The notes: generated by a model not told the origin, from the letters alone. A DNA stretch of 64,000 nucleotides from JAOADN01 sp049323795 (GCA_049323795.1 JBMOOH010000035.1:1-64000); one strand, 5' to 3'; shown: positions 40,441 to 49,762, counted from the stretch's first letter. Numbers and translations: made by a program.

Positions 40441-41154
40441 GGGACGATGACCGACGACGAGCGGCGGCTGCGCGAACAGATGGTCGAGACCTGCCGCAGG
40501 ATGAATGCCCTCGGGATCAACCAGGGCACCTCGGGCAACCTGTCGGTCCGCCGCGGCGACGGCTTCCTGATCACGCCCTCGTCGCTTCCTTACGACAGGA
40601 TGCAGCCCGAGGACCTCGTCGAGATGGATTTCGCCGGCATCTATTCTGGGCGGCGCCCGTCGTCGGAATGGCGCTTTCATCGCGACATCCTGAAGAACCG
40701 CGCCGACGTGAACGTCGTCCTCCATACCCATTCGCTCGCCGCCACCACGCTCGCCTGCCATCACCGCACGATCCCGGCGTTCCACTACATGGTCGCCGTC
40801 GCGGGCGGCACGACGATCCGCTGCGCGCGCTACGCCACCTTCGGCACACAGGAACTCTCGGACGCCGCGATCGAGGCGCTCGGGGGCCGCATGGCCTGCC
40901 TTCTCGGCCAGCACGGGCAGATCTCGCTCGGGACGACGCTCGAAGGCGCGCTGTGGCTCGCGGTCGAGGTCGAGACGATCTCGAAGATGTATCTGGGCGC
41001 GCTTTCGCTGGGCGAGCCGCCGGTCCTGACCGATGCCGAGATGGAGAAGGTCCTCGGCCAGATGAGGCGGATGAGCTACGGGCTGGGGCCGGAAGCGGAC
41101 GGGGCGAACGCGGACGGGGCGGACGACCTGGCCCGGCCGCGCACCGCGACCTGA
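40435..41154 (+). CDS. Class II aldolase/adducin family, L-fuculose-phosphate aldolase-like
   Basis: A 239-residue zinc aldolase. GINQGTSGNLSVRRGDGFLI binds phosphate; E78, H97, H99 (VVLHTHS) and H160 (LLGQHGQI) correspond to the catalytic base and zinc ligands of FucA. It cleaves L-fuculose-1-phosphate or a related ketose phosphate to dihydroxyacetone phosphate and an aldehyde. The tail (DGANADGADDLARP) is an unconserved extension. The start could be 40435 or 40447. It follows the ruined kinase gene directly, so its substrate must come from elsewhere, perhaps the intact FGGY kinase at 25602. Confidence 0.88.
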   Translation: MDGTMTDDERRLREQMVETCRRMNALGINQGTSGNLSVRRGDGFLITPSSLPYDRMQPEDLVEMDFAGIYSGRRPSSEWRFHRDILKNRADVNVVLHTHSLAATTLACHHRTIPAFHYMVAVAGGTTIRCARYATFGTQELSDAAIEALGGRMACLLGQHGQISLGTTLEGALWLAVEVETISKMYLGALSLGEPPVLTDAEMEKVLGQMRRMSYGLGPEADGANADGADDLARPRTAT

Positions 41155-41207
41155 GGCGCGATACCGGGCCGTCCGCCACGTAAGGGTGCGGCGGGCAGCC
41201 GCGCGAA

Positions 41208-41235
41208 GCCCGCCTTGCCATGCCCGCCTTGCCAT
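41208..41235 (+). repeat. 14-bp tandem duplication before the molybdoenzyme gene
   Basis: GCCCGCCTTGCCAT occurs twice in tandem (41208-41221, 41222-41235), 30 bases before the molybdoenzyme start. The duplication also creates two upstream ATGs; the first (41220) is in frame and would add 15 residues without homology. Confidence 0.75.
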
Positions 41236-41264
41236 GTCGGCCACCCTATGCCACCGTCCGGCCC

Positions 41265-43349
41265 ATGAACAGGCCCGTCCCCCCGCTCCGCCGGCCCTCT
41301 GCCTGCCCGCACGACTGCCCGTCCACCTGCGCGCTCGATGTCGAGATCGGCGCGGACGGCCGCATCGGGCGCCTCTACGGGGCCGACATGGACTACACGG
41401 CGGGGGTGATCTGCGCCAAGGTCGCGCGCTACGCCGAGCGGCTCTACCACCCCGACCGGCTTCTGAAGCCGCTCCTCCGCACCGGCCCCAAGGGCAGCCG
41501 CCAGTTCAGGGAAATCGGCTGGGACGAGGCGCTCGACCGCACGGCCGAGGCATTCGTCAGGGCCGAGGCCGCGCACGGCGCCGAGGCCGTCTGGCCCTAC
41601 TTCTACGCCGGCACCATGGGCCTCGTGCAGCGGGACGGAATCGAGCGCCTGCGCCACGTCAAGCGCTACTCGCGCGAGTTCGACACGATCTGCGTGAACC
41701 CGGCCTGGACCGGCTTCATCGCCGGCACCGGCCGCCTCGCCGGCCCCGACCCCCGCGAGATGGCGCTCGCCGACTGCGTGGTGATCTGGGGCACGAACGC
41801 GGCCGCCACGCAGGTGAACGTGATGACCCATGCGATTCGCGCGCGAAAGACCCGGGGGGCGAAGATCGTCGTCATCGACATCTACGAGAACGAGACGGTG
41901 AAGCAGGCCGATCTCGGCCTCGTCCTGCGTCCCGGCACCGACGCCGCGCTCGCCTGCGCGGTCATGCACGTGGCCTTCCGCGACGGCCATGCCGACCGCG
42001 CCTACATGGCGCGCTTCGCCGACGACCCGGAGGGGCTGGAAGCGCACCTGCGGACGCGCACGCCGGATTGGGCCGCCGCGATCACCGGACTGTCCGTGGA
42101 CGAGATCGAAGCCTTCGCCGCCATCGTCGGCACCACCAGGCGCAGCTACTTCCGCCTCGGCTACGGCTTCACCCGCAGCCGGAACGGGGCCGTGTCCATG
42201 CACGCCGCCTCCTGCATCGCCACGGTCCTCGGGTCGTGGGCCCACGAAGGCGGCGGGGCCTTCCACAACAACGGCGCGATCTACCGGCTGGACAGGACGA
42301 TGATCAAGGGCACCGACGCGCTCGACCCGTCCGTCCGCCAGCTCGACCAGAGCCGGATCGGCGCGATCCTGACGAGCGAGGCGGAGGCATTGCACGGCGG
42401 GCCGCCGGTGACGGCCATGCTGATCCAGAACACCAACCCGATGAACGTGGCGCCCGAGCAGGCCAGGGTCCGGGCCGGGTTCGCGCGCGAGGACCTGTTC
42501 ACGGTCGTGCACGAGCAGTTCCTGACCGACACGGCGGCGATGGCCGACATCGTGATCCCCGCGACGATGTTTCTGGAGCATGACGACATCTACAAGGGCG
42601 GCGGGCACCAGTACCTGATCTTCGGCCCGAAGGCCGTCGATCCGCAGGGCGAGGCGCGCGACAACCATTCCGTCATCGGCGAACTCGCGAAGCGCCTCGG
42701 GGCCGAGCACCCGGGCTTCGGCATGACGGCGCGCGAGCATATCGACTGGATGCTGACCCGGTCGGGCTACGGCACGCTGGCGGACCTCGAACGCGACCGC
42801 TGGCGCGACTGCCAGCCCGGCTTCGAGACGGCGCATTACACCCGGGGTTTCGCCACGCCCGACGGCCGCTTCCGGTTCCGCCCCGACTGGGCGCAGGTCG
42901 AGTTCGAGAACATGGGTCCCCTCGGCCCCTGGGCCGACATGCCGTCCTTCCCCGACTGGTGGCCGGTGACCGAGCTTCCCGACGCCGACCATCCCTTCCG
43001 CCTCGCCACCTCGCCCGCGCGGGGGTTCCTCAATTCGACCTTCGCCGAGACGCCGGGATCGCGCGCCCGCGAAGGCCGGCCCTCGGTGATGGTCCACGCC
43101 GATGACGCCGCCGCGCTCGGCATCGCCGCGGGCGACCGGGTGCGGCTCGGCAATCAGCGGGGCGACGTGATCCTCCACGCCCGCCTCGGCGGCGGCGCGC
43201 GGAGGGGCGTGCTGATCGCCGAGGGCCTCTGGGCGAACCGCGACCACGAAGGCGGGGCGGGGATCAACACGCTGACCGGCGCCGATGCGGTCGCCCCCTT
43301 CGGCGGCGCGGCCTTCCACGACACCAGGGTCTGGCTGCGGCGCGCCTGA
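41265..43349 (+). CDS. Molybdopterin oxidoreductase (DMSO reductase family) with N-terminal 4Fe-4S site
   Basis: A 694-residue protein. The N-terminal cluster motif is CPHDCPSTC with C14, C18, C22 and C50; then come the molybdopterin guanine dinucleotide domains (WGTNAAATQVNVMTHAI; LIQNTNPMNVAPEQ; ADIVIPATMFLEHDD) and a C-terminal MopB-binding beta domain (RLGNQRGDVILHARL). No Tat signal, so it is cytoplasmic. It lacks nearby electron-transfer subunits. The substrate is unknown; being just upstream of the N-heteroaromatic cluster may be coincidental, since a 280-base gap and a palindrome intervene. Confidence 0.87.
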   Translation: MNRPVPPLRRPSACPHDCPSTCALDVEIGADGRIGRLYGADMDYTAGVICAKVARYAERLYHPDRLLKPLLRTGPKGSRQFREIGWDEALDRTAEAFVRAEAAHGAEAVWPYFYAGTMGLVQRDGIERLRHVKRYSREFDTICVNPAWTGFIAGTGRLAGPDPREMALADCVVIWGTNAAATQVNVMTHAIRARKTRGAKIVVIDIYENETVKQADLGLVLRPGTDAALACAVMHVAFRDGHADRAYMARFADDPEGLEAHLRTRTPDWAAAITGLSVDEIEAFAAIVGTTRRSYFRLGYGFTRSRNGAVSMHAASCIATVLGSWAHEGGGAFHNNGAIYRLDRTMIKGTDALDPSVRQLDQSRIGAILTSEAEALHGGPPVTAMLIQNTNPMNVAPEQARVRAGFAREDLFTVVHEQFLTDTAAMADIVIPATMFLEHDDIYKGGGHQYLIFGPKAVDPQGEARDNHSVIGELAKRLGAEHPGFGMTAREHIDWMLTRSGYGTLADLERDRWRDCQPGFETAHYTRGFATPDGRFRFRPDWAQVEFENMGPLGPWADMPSFPDWWPVTELPDADHPFRLATSPARGFLNSTFAETPGSRAREGRPSVMVHADDAAALGIAAGDRVRLGNQRGDVILHARLGGGARRGVLIAEGLWANRDHEGGAGINTLTGADAVAPFGGAAFHDTRVWLRRA

Positions 43350-43528
43350 TCCGCCCAGGCACTGCGCTCGCCTCTCGTGGCCGCGGAACCGCTCCGCCCC
43401 GGTCTGGAGCCTGTCGGACAAGGATGGGCTCCGGTCTTGTCGAGCGACCGGCGATCGCCAGGAAGCCGGAGGATCCGACGCAGATGCAAGCGCCGGGCAC
43501 GCCCCAGGAAAACGCTTGCCGAACTGTT

Positions 43529-43540
43529 TGTGGGCCCACA
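43529..43540. promoter_or_regulatory. 12-bp perfect palindrome TGTGGGCCCACA in the gap before the ABC operon
   Basis: The 280-base gap between the molybdoenzyme and the binding-protein gene has no gene; it contains this palindrome flanked by ACTGTT and GACTGT. It could be an operator for the ABC operon, but no second copy was seen. Confidence 0.3.
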
Positions 43541-43629
43541 GACTGTCCGTCGAGGTGTCCCCGGAACCGTGTGCGCACGACGGCACCGGGCAGGAGGGCC
43601 GCCCGACTCCGACAACAGGGATGCATGTG

Positions 43630-44937
43630 ATGGCCAAACTGCTTCGAGACGCTCCGAAGTCCCTTTCCCGCAGAAGCGCGCTCGGGGCGCTCGCCGCCGG
43701 CGGAGCCGCCGCCGCGACGGGCGCCGCGCTTCCCCTCTGGGCCCGCTACGCGCAGGCGCAGTCGTCCGGGCCGATCCGCATCGGCTTCCAGAAGCACGCG
43801 ACCGGCATCGGCGCGGTCTACGGGCGCTGGTACGACACGACGAGCCAGGCCGCGGTGAAGGCGATCAACGCGGCGGGCGGCATCAACGGCCGCCCGGTGG
43901 AGCTCCTGACCGAGGACGACGCGACCGACCCGAACCAGGGCGCGCAGGTCGTCGAGAAGTTCGCCACCCAGCTCGGGGCCGATGTGGCCTTCGGGACGCT
44001 GTTCTCCAATGTGGTGATCGGTTCGGCCCCCCGCGCGGGCGAGCTGAAGATCCCCTACTTCGTCGTGTCGGAAGGCCACCACGTCGCCAGCGGTGCGCTC
44101 AACCGCTGGACGCTCCAGCCCGGCATCACCGACGTCAAGAGCCAGGTTCAGGCCATGGCGCCGTTCGTCGCGGCGAACCTCGGCAAGAAGGTCACGATGA
44201 TCTACCCCGACTTCGCCTTCGGCCAGGACCACCGCGACTATTTCAGCGCGGCGATCCAGGCCCAGGGCGCGCCTGCGCCCACGCTGATCCCGATCGCGCC
44301 CACCGAGACGAGCTTCACCAAGTATTTCCCGCAGATCCCGCAGGATACCGAGGTGCTCTACCACGTCATGGTCGGTCCCGGCGTCCTGACCTTCGTCAAG
44401 GAGCTGGGCGAGTTCTTCGGCGGTTCGCGCCCGCAGCTCTTCGGCTTCATCGACAGCCTCGAAGCTGTCGATCTCGCCTCGCCCGGCCTCGAGTTCCTCG
44501 ACGGCAGCTACTTCTGGGAAGCGAACCCGCGCTACGCCCAGAAGGACCAGACCGACTTCGACCGGAACTTCCGCGCCGCGGTGGGCGTGGACGACAGCGG
44601 CGCGAGCACGTCCGACCCCTCGGACGTCTCCACCTATTCCCACATGTTCGGGTGCTGGGAGACGCTCCACATCATCAAGGCGGGGATGGAGGCGGCGGGC
44701 TACGCCGGCACGGCCGATCGGGCCAGGCTGATCGAGGCGGTGGAGGCGATGACGACGATCGACGCGTCGAACGAGCATCCGCAGGGGGCGAAGCTCTTCA
44801 ACGGCAAGACCCACCAGGTGTTCGGGCACCAGAACATCACCAGGGTCGAGGGCGGAAAGCTCGTGCTTGCCCACACCACCACGATCGAGGACACGCTCTA
44901 CCCCGACGAGGTCGACTACACCACGCAGGCGCTGTGA
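43630..44937 (+). CDS. Branched-chain-type (HAAT) ABC transporter substrate-binding protein
   Basis: A 435-residue binding protein with a Tat-type signal (SLSRRSALGALAAGGAAAA, R14-R15; cleavage near AQAQ, about residue 43). The mature part is a Leu/Ile/Val-binding-protein-like fold (IRIGFQKHATGIGAVYGRWY; AINAAGGINGRPVELLTEDD). The ATG at 43630 is preferred over 43621 because AGGG lies nine bases ahead of it. Members of this subgroup import amides, urea or aromatic acids as well as amino acids. Its full transporter follows, then a molybdenum hydroxylase cluster that may degrade the cargo. Confidence 0.9.
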   Translation: MAKLLRDAPKSLSRRSALGALAAGGAAAATGAALPLWARYAQAQSSGPIRIGFQKHATGIGAVYGRWYDTTSQAAVKAINAAGGINGRPVELLTEDDATDPNQGAQVVEKFATQLGADVAFGTLFSNVVIGSAPRAGELKIPYFVVSEGHHVASGALNRWTLQPGITDVKSQVQAMAPFVAANLGKKVTMIYPDFAFGQDHRDYFSAAIQAQGAPAPTLIPIAPTETSFTKYFPQIPQDTEVLYHVMVGPGVLTFVKELGEFFGGSRPQLFGFIDSLEAVDLASPGLEFLDGSYFWEANPRYAQKDQTDFDRNFRAAVGVDDSGASTSDPSDVSTYSHMFGCWETLHIIKAGMEAAGYAGTADRARLIEAVEAMTTIDASNEHPQGAKLFNGKTHQVFGHQNITRVEGGKLVLAHTTTIEDTLYPDEVDYTTQAL

Positions 44938-44963
44938 ACGGTCCCGGCAACACCCCCACCCTT

Positions 44964-45062
44964 GCCCTCCCCCGGCGGGGGAGGGCAGCGCGCCGTCCTG
45001 ATGGATCTTGCGGCAGCGTCAGGGTGGGGGCCTTCCCCCGCGGCAGCGTCGGGATGGGGGCT
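44964..45062. repeat. REP-like hairpin (family B) plus direct repeats between binding-protein and permease genes
   Basis: GCCCTCCCCC (44964-44973) and GGGGGAGGGC (44977-44986) form a perfect 10-bp stem around GGC. It is followed by a 23-base direct repeat (45010-45032, 45040-45062) starting GCGGCAGCGTC and ending TGGGGGC. The hairpin core recurs inside the UPF0280 gene (54353-54371). A hairpin here could raise binding-protein expression over the permeases by stalling transcription or protecting the upstream mRNA. Confidence 0.75.
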
Positions 45063-45087
45063 GCCCGCCCTCCGCGCACCGCCTGAG

Positions 45088-46014
45088 ATGCAGTTCGGCC
45101 CCCACCTCATGCTGGCGCTGATCGAGGGCGCCGTCCTGTCGGCCGTGCTCGCGCTCACGGCCTCGGGCCTCAGCCTCGTCTTCGGGGTCATGCGCGTGGT
45201 CAACGTCGCGCATGGCGAGTTCTACATGCTCGGCGCCGTCATGGCCTGGGCGGTCGCCTCGCTTGTCGGCGGCGGGCCGGCGGTCGCCTTCGTCGCGGCG
45301 CTGGTCCTCGCACCGCTCGCGGTCGGCCTCATCGCCGCGGTGGCCGATGCGGTGGTCCTCCGCCGGATCGCCTACGACCCCGAACGCACGATCGTCGCCA
45401 CGATCGGCCTGCTCTACATCCTCCAGCAGACGACGCTGATGACCTTCGGGCCCGAGGCGCGTCCCGTCGCGCCGCCGTTCAACCTCCGCCTCGCGCTGCC
45501 CTGGCTCGGGCGGACCGACGGGGGCTGGGGCCTGATCTGGCCCTGGGGCCTCAGCGTCACCACCTACAAGCTCTTCGTCATCGCCGCCGCCGCGGCGGTG
45601 ATCTGCCTCCTGCGCCTGCTCATGTCGCGCACCAGGGCGGGCCTCGTCATGCGGGCGACGCAGATCGACCGCGACATGGCGCAGGCCTTCGGCATCCCGG
45701 TCGAGCGCGTCTATGCGCTGACCTTCGGCCTCGGCGCCGCACTGGCCGCGCTCGCGGGGGTCCTGATCGTCCCGATCCAGCAGGCGCATTACCTGATGGG
45801 GGGCGACGCGCTTCTGCTCAGCTTCATCGTCGTCATCATCGGCGGGCTCGGCAGCCTTCCCGGCACGATCGCCGCCGCCGTCCTGATCGGGATGAGCGAA
45901 GGGGTGATCTCGGTCTTCTTCTCGGCGACGCTCGCCAAGATCCTCGCCACGCTGGTCGTGGCCTTCGTCCTCGTCTTCCGCCCGCAGGGCCTGTTCGGAG
46001 GGCGCGCAAGGTGA
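45088..46014 (+). CDS. livH: Branched-chain-type ABC transporter permease (LivH-like)
   Basis: A 308-residue permease with about eight helices and the LivH signature GLSLVFGVMRVVNVAHGEFY near the N-terminus and VIIGGLGSLPGTIAAAVLIG near the end. The ATG at 45088 is where homology starts; upstream in-frame sequence derives from the repeat. The stop overlaps the next gene's GTG. Confidence 0.92.
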   Translation: MQFGPHLMLALIEGAVLSAVLALTASGLSLVFGVMRVVNVAHGEFYMLGAVMAWAVASLVGGGPAVAFVAALVLAPLAVGLIAAVADAVVLRRIAYDPERTIVATIGLLYILQQTTLMTFGPEARPVAPPFNLRLALPWLGRTDGGWGLIWPWGLSVTTYKLFVIAAAAAVICLLRLLMSRTRAGLVMRATQIDRDMAQAFGIPVERVYALTFGLGAALAALAGVLIVPIQQAHYLMGGDALLLSFIVVIIGGLGSLPGTIAAAVLIGMSEGVISVFFSATLAKILATLVVAFVLVFRPQGLFGGRAR

Positions 46015-46955
46015 CTGACGGGGCGAGGGCATTCCTCCTGCACGCGGGGTTTCTGGCCGTCCTGGCAGGGCTCGGGCTTGTCCTGCCCGAGTACCACCAC
46101 GGCGTGATGGCGCGCGTGATGGTGCTGGCGGTCTATGCGACGGGCTACAACCTCGCCTTCGGCTATACCGGGCTTCTGAGCCTCGGCCACGCGATGTTCT
46201 TCGCGGCCGGCATGTACGGCCTCGCGCTGCCGATGCAGCTCGCGGGCCTCGGCCTCGTCCCGGCCTTCGCGGTCGCGATCCTCGCCGGGGCGGGTCTGGC
46301 CGCCGTGGCGGGCCTCCTTGCGCTTCGCACCACGGGCGTCGCCTTCATGATCGTGACCCTGATGTTCGCGCAGGCGGGCTACCTCGCCATCCTGCTCGCC
46401 GGCAGATGGACACGCGGCGACGAGGGGTTCACCATTCCCGGCGCGCTCCGCCGGATCGGGGGGCTCGACCTGACCTCGGCCGCGGACCGCTACGCCACGG
46501 CGCTGGCGCTCTTCGGTGCCGTCCTGCTCGGCACGCTCTGGCTCGTCCGCAGCCCGCTGGGGCGTACCTTCGTCGCGGTGCGCGAGAACGAGGAACGGGC
46601 GCGCCTTCTCGGCTACGACACCACCCGCACGAAGCTTCTGGCGGTGATCCTGTCGGGTACCGTCTCGGCCGCGGGAGGCGCCGCCTATGCCGCGCTCTTC
46701 GGCTATGCCGGGGCAGGCTTCGCCTCGGTCCAGTATTCGATCCTGCCGCTCCTCTGGGTGCTTCTCGGCGGGGCGGGGACGGTCATCGGTCCGTTCCTCG
46801 GCACGCTCTTCATGACGTACCTGATCGACTGGGCCTCGGGGCTCACCTCGGCCTACATGCTGATCGCCGGGGCCGCGCTGATCCTTCTGACCCTCTTCGC
46901 CCCCGGCGGCATCGCGGGCGAGATCCGCCGCCGGATCTGGAAGGGGCTGCCATGA
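46011..46955 (+). CDS. livM: Branched-chain-type ABC transporter permease (LivM-like)
   Basis: A 314-residue permease with GYNLAFGYTGLLSLGHAMFF (the LivM signature), LALRTTGVAFMIVTLMFAQA and VLLGGAGTVIGPFLGTLFM. It starts with GTG at 46011 inside the livH stop region (GTGA), so the two permeases are translationally coupled and form a heterodimer. Confidence 0.92.
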   Translation: MTDGARAFLLHAGFLAVLAGLGLVLPEYHHGVMARVMVLAVYATGYNLAFGYTGLLSLGHAMFFAAGMYGLALPMQLAGLGLVPAFAVAILAGAGLAAVAGLLALRTTGVAFMIVTLMFAQAGYLAILLAGRWTRGDEGFTIPGALRRIGGLDLTSAADRYATALALFGAVLLGTLWLVRSPLGRTFVAVRENEERARLLGYDTTRTKLLAVILSGTVSAAGGAAYAALFGYAGAGFASVQYSILPLLWVLLGGAGTVIGPFLGTLFMTYLIDWASGLTSAYMLIAGAALILLTLFAPGGIAGEIRRRIWKGLP

Positions 46956-47668
46956 CCCCGCTCCTCTCCACGCGCGGCCTGACGCGGCGCTTTGCGGGCC
47001 TCGTCGCCGTCGCCCGCGTCGATTTCGACCTCGCCCCCGGCGAAATCCGCGCCCTGATCGGCCCGAACGGTGCGGGCAAGACCACCTTCGTCTCGATGCT
47101 GATCGGCCGGCTCCCCCCGAGCGAGGGACGGATCGACTTCGCGGGCGAGGATGTCACGGCCCTGCCCGCCCACGCCCGTGTCCGGCGCGGCATGGCCTAC
47201 ACGTTCCAGATCACCTCGGTCTTCGCGCGCCTGCCGGTGGCCGAGAACGTGGCGCTCGCCGCGCGCCGCGCGCTCGGGCGCGATGCGAAGGCGGTCGGGG
47301 CCGTCGTCGCGGACCGGCTCGCGCAGGTCGGCCTCGCCGGGTACGGCGGCCAGCTTGCAGGCGATCTCGCCTACGGCCATCAGCGCCTTCTGGAAATCGC
47401 GATGGGCCTCGCCCAGGGCCCGCGCCTCCTGATCCTCGACGAACCGACGCAAGGCCTGTCGGACGGCGAGGTGGCCGAATTCCGCACCCTGATCCGCAGC
47501 CTCGTGCCGAAGACGACGATCCTCCTCATCGAGCACAACATGCGCGTGGTCATGGAACTGGCCGACCGTGTGACGGTGATGGCCTCGGGCGGGATCCTCG
47601 CCGAAGGCACCCCGGCCGAGATGCGGGCCGACGCCGGCGTGCAGACCGCCTATCTGGGGGCGCGCTGA
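46952..47668 (+). CDS. livG: Branched-chain-type ABC transporter ATP-binding protein (LivG-like)
   Basis: A 238-residue ATPase: Walker A GPNGAGKTTFVSML, signature LAYGHQRLLEIAM (the LivG variant of LSGGQ), Walker B LLILDEPTQGLSDGE, switch histidine LLIEHNMRVVMEL. It overlaps livM by ATGA (46952-46955). TQGLSDGE in place of AAGLN is typical of urea/amide-type subfamilies. Confidence 0.92.
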   Translation: MTPLLSTRGLTRRFAGLVAVARVDFDLAPGEIRALIGPNGAGKTTFVSMLIGRLPPSEGRIDFAGEDVTALPAHARVRRGMAYTFQITSVFARLPVAENVALAARRALGRDAKAVGAVVADRLAQVGLAGYGGQLAGDLAYGHQRLLEIAMGLAQGPRLLILDEPTQGLSDGEVAEFRTLIRSLVPKTTILLIEHNMRVVMELADRVTVMASGGILAEGTPAEMRADAGVQTAYLGAR

Positions 47669-48363
47669 TGCTTGCGGTGGAGGGGATCTGCGTCGCCTAC
47701 GGCAGCGCCCCGGTTCTCGGGGACGTGTCCCTGACCGTCAGCACGGGCGAGATTGTCTGCCTCCTCGGCCGGAACGGCGCGGGCAAGACGACGACGATGA
47801 GGGCGATCATGGGCCTCCTGCCCGTGACGCGGGGACGGATCACGCTCGGCGGCCAGACCATCTCGGGCCTGCCCGCCTACAAGGTGCCACGGCGCGGCAT
47901 CGGATATGTCCCGCAGGGGCGGCGGCTTTTCGGCGCGATGACCGTGGCCGAGAACCTGAGCGTGGGGATGATGGCCCGCAAGAGCCCGCCCATGGCCCTC
48001 ACCCGCGCGCTCGAATGCTTCCCCCGCCTGCGCGAACGCTGGACCCAGCGCGCCGACACGCTCTCGGGGGGCGAGCAGCAGATGCTCGCAACCGCCCGCG
48101 CCCTCTGCCTCATGCCCAAGATCCTGCTTCTCGACGAGCCGACCGAGGGGCTCCAGCCCTCGATGGTCGCCACGATCCGCGATGTCGTGGCGCGCCTGAA
48201 GGGCGAGGGCGTCGGGGTGCTTCTGGTCGAGCAGCGGACCGAGGCGGTGCTGTCCGTCGCCGACAGGGTGGTGTTTCTCGAGCAGGGCCGCACCCGCGAG
48301 ACGGTTGACGGCGCCGCGCTCCGCGCCGATCCGGGACTTCTGGTCGCGCGCCTCGGCCTCTGA
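47668..48363 (+). CDS. livF: Branched-chain-type ABC transporter ATP-binding protein (LivF-like)
   Basis: A 231-residue second ATPase: Walker A GRNGAGKTTTMRAI, GIGYVPQGRRLFGAMTVAEN, signature LSGGEQQMLATARAL, Walker B LLLDEPTEGLQPSMV, switch VLLVEQRTEAVL. The glutamine in place of the usual switch histidine is normal for LivF proteins. Its first base is shared with the livG stop. The gene ends three bases before the convergent MarR-family gene. Confidence 0.92.
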   Translation: MLAVEGICVAYGSAPVLGDVSLTVSTGEIVCLLGRNGAGKTTTMRAIMGLLPVTRGRITLGGQTISGLPAYKVPRRGIGYVPQGRRLFGAMTVAENLSVGMMARKSPPMALTRALECFPRLRERWTQRADTLSGGEQQMLATARALCLMPKILLLDEPTEGLQPSMVATIRDVVARLKGEGVGVLLVEQRTEAVLSVADRVVFLEQGRTRETVDGAALRADPGLLVARLGL

Positions 48364-48366
48364 CCG

Positions 48367-48798
48367 TCAGCCGATCCTCTGAAGGATCGCGCAAAGCCGC
48401 CGGCGGTCCTCGGCCCCGAGCGGCGCGAGCGTCTCGTCGGTGATCTCGCGTGCAGCATCGAGCAGCGCGCCGAAGGCCGCGCGCCCCCCGCTGGTGGGGG
48501 TCAGCACGATGCGCCGGCGGTCGGCGGGCTCTTCGACGTTCTCGACCAGCCCCTTCTGGCGCAGCCGGTCCACGACGCCCTTGATCGTGGCGGCATCCAT
48601 CGCGGTGGCCCGGCCGAGCGCATTCTGCGACGTGGGCCCCAGCTCGCAGAGCTTGGCGAGCGCCGCGAACTGGGTCGGCGTCAGCGACGGGATGCGCGCG
48701 GCGAAGATCGCCAGATGCCTCTGCGTCGCCTTGCGCAGCAGGAACCCGACCTGTTCGTCGAGCACGTAGGCCGGCGGTTTCTGCTTCCCGTCGCTCAT
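48367..48798 (-). CDS. MarR-family transcriptional regulator
   Basis: A 143-residue winged-helix regulator; the DNA-binding core is LTPTQFAALAKLCELGPTSQ, AMDAATIKGVVDRLRQKGLV and the wing EEPADRRRIVLTPTSGG. MarR proteins that neighbour aromatic-degradation genes are usually repressors released by the substrate or its CoA thioester. It is divergent from the molybdenum hydroxylase operon and convergent with the transporter, and two palindromes lie between it and its likely targets. Confidence 0.9.
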   Translation of the reverse strand: MSDGKQKPPAYVLDEQVGFLLRKATQRHLAIFAARIPSLTPTQFAALAKLCELGPTSQNALGRATAMDAATIKGVVDRLRQKGLVENVEEPADRRRIVLTPTSGGRAAFGALLDAAREITDETLAPLGAEDRRRLCAILQRIG

Positions 48799-48837
48799 CG
48801 CCTGCGCATCATTCTTGGGATCGTCGCATTCGGCAAG

Positions 48838-48896
48838 CGCCGAATTCGGCGTTGACAGGACGGACCGCGCGGCACACCATCCGTTTGCACTCAAAC
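48838..48896. promoter_or_regulatory. MarR-type operators and promoter-like TTGACA in the divergent region
   Basis: A perfect 14-bp palindrome CGCCGAATTCGGCG (48838-48851) is followed directly by TTGACA (48852-48857), a -35-like hexamer reading toward the hydroxylase genes, though the -10 is weak. A second inverted repeat, GTTTG-CACT-CAAAC (48883-48896), lies 30 bases before the first gene. Both are the size bound by MarR dimers. Confidence 0.5.
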
Positions 48897-48925
48897 AATT
48901 CCGCCCGACGTCGAGGAAGCGGCCG

Positions 48926-49762
48926 ATGGCCGAGGCATTCAGGCCGAAAGACCTGTCGGAAGCGGTGGCGATCGCCGCCGGCCGGAATGTCACGCTTGCC
49001 GCGGGCTGCACCGACCTGTTTGCGGCCACCCGGGCGCGGGCGATCGCGGCACCCGTTCTCGACCTGACCGCGCTGGACGGGCTGAAGGGGATCGGGGCGG
49101 GGGCCGACGGCTGCCGGATCGGGGCGCTGACGACCTGGACCGACATCGCAAGGGCGCACCTGCCCCCGGCCTTCGACGCCCTTCGCGCCGCGGCGCGCGA
49201 GGTGGGGGCGGTCCAGATCCAGAATGCCGGCACCATCGGCGGGAACCTCTGCAACGCCTCGCCGGCCGCCGACGGCGTGCCCTGCCTTCTGGCCCTCGAT
49301 GCCTCGGTCGAGCTGGCTTCAGTCGCCGGTACGCGCGTGATGCGCCTGTCCGACTTCCTTACGGGGCCGCGCCGCACCGACCTCCGGCGCGGAGAGATCC
49401 TGACCGGCGTTCTCGTTCCGAAGGCCGCTCTGGGCGGGCGGTCGGCCTTCGGGAAGCTCGGCGCGCGCCGCTATCTCGTGATCTCGATCGCGATGGCCGC
49501 CGTGCGGATCGAGTCGGACGGCGACCGGATCACCGCCGCGGCGATCGCGGTCGGCGCCTGCGGCCCGGTCGCCGTCCGGCTGCGCGACCAGGAAGAGGCC
49601 CTTCTGGGGGTTCCGCCGGCCGAAGCCGCCGCACGGATCGAGCCCCGCCTGGTCGCGGGTGCTCTCTCGCCGATCGACGACATCAGGGCCGACGCGGACT
49701 ATCGCCGCGTCGCCGCGACAGAAATCGTGCGCCGGGCCGTGGCGCGGGCGGTCGCGCCATGA
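48926..49762 (+). CDS. Molybdenum hydroxylase FAD-binding (medium) subunit, CoxM/XDH type
   Basis: This 278-residue subunit has the two FAD-binding loops of the family, AAGCTDLFAAT (near residue 24) and NAGTIGGNLCNASPAADGVP, and the C-terminal CO-dehydrogenase flavoprotein domain. It passes electrons from the Fe-S centres to the acceptor. GAGGAAG precedes the ATG at 48926. It overlaps the next gene by ATGA. Confidence 0.92.
   Translation: MAEAFRPKDLSEAVAIAAGRNVTLAAGCTDLFAATRARAIAAPVLDLTALDGLKGIGAGADGCRIGALTTWTDIARAHLPPAFDALRAAAREVGAVQIQNAGTIGGNLCNASPAADGVPCLLALDASVELASVAGTRVMRLSDFLTGPRRTDLRRGEILTGVLVPKAALGGRSAFGKLGARRYLVISIAMAAVRIESDGDRITAAAIAVGACGPVAVRLRDQEEALLGVPPAEAAARIEPRLVAGALSPIDDIRADADYRRVAATEIVRRAVARAVAP

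Noticed and set aside
39177..40450. Three separate hypothetical proteins in the FrcK-FucA interval
   Set aside because: Their pieces align consecutively to one FGGY kinase, so they are fragments of a single pseudogene.
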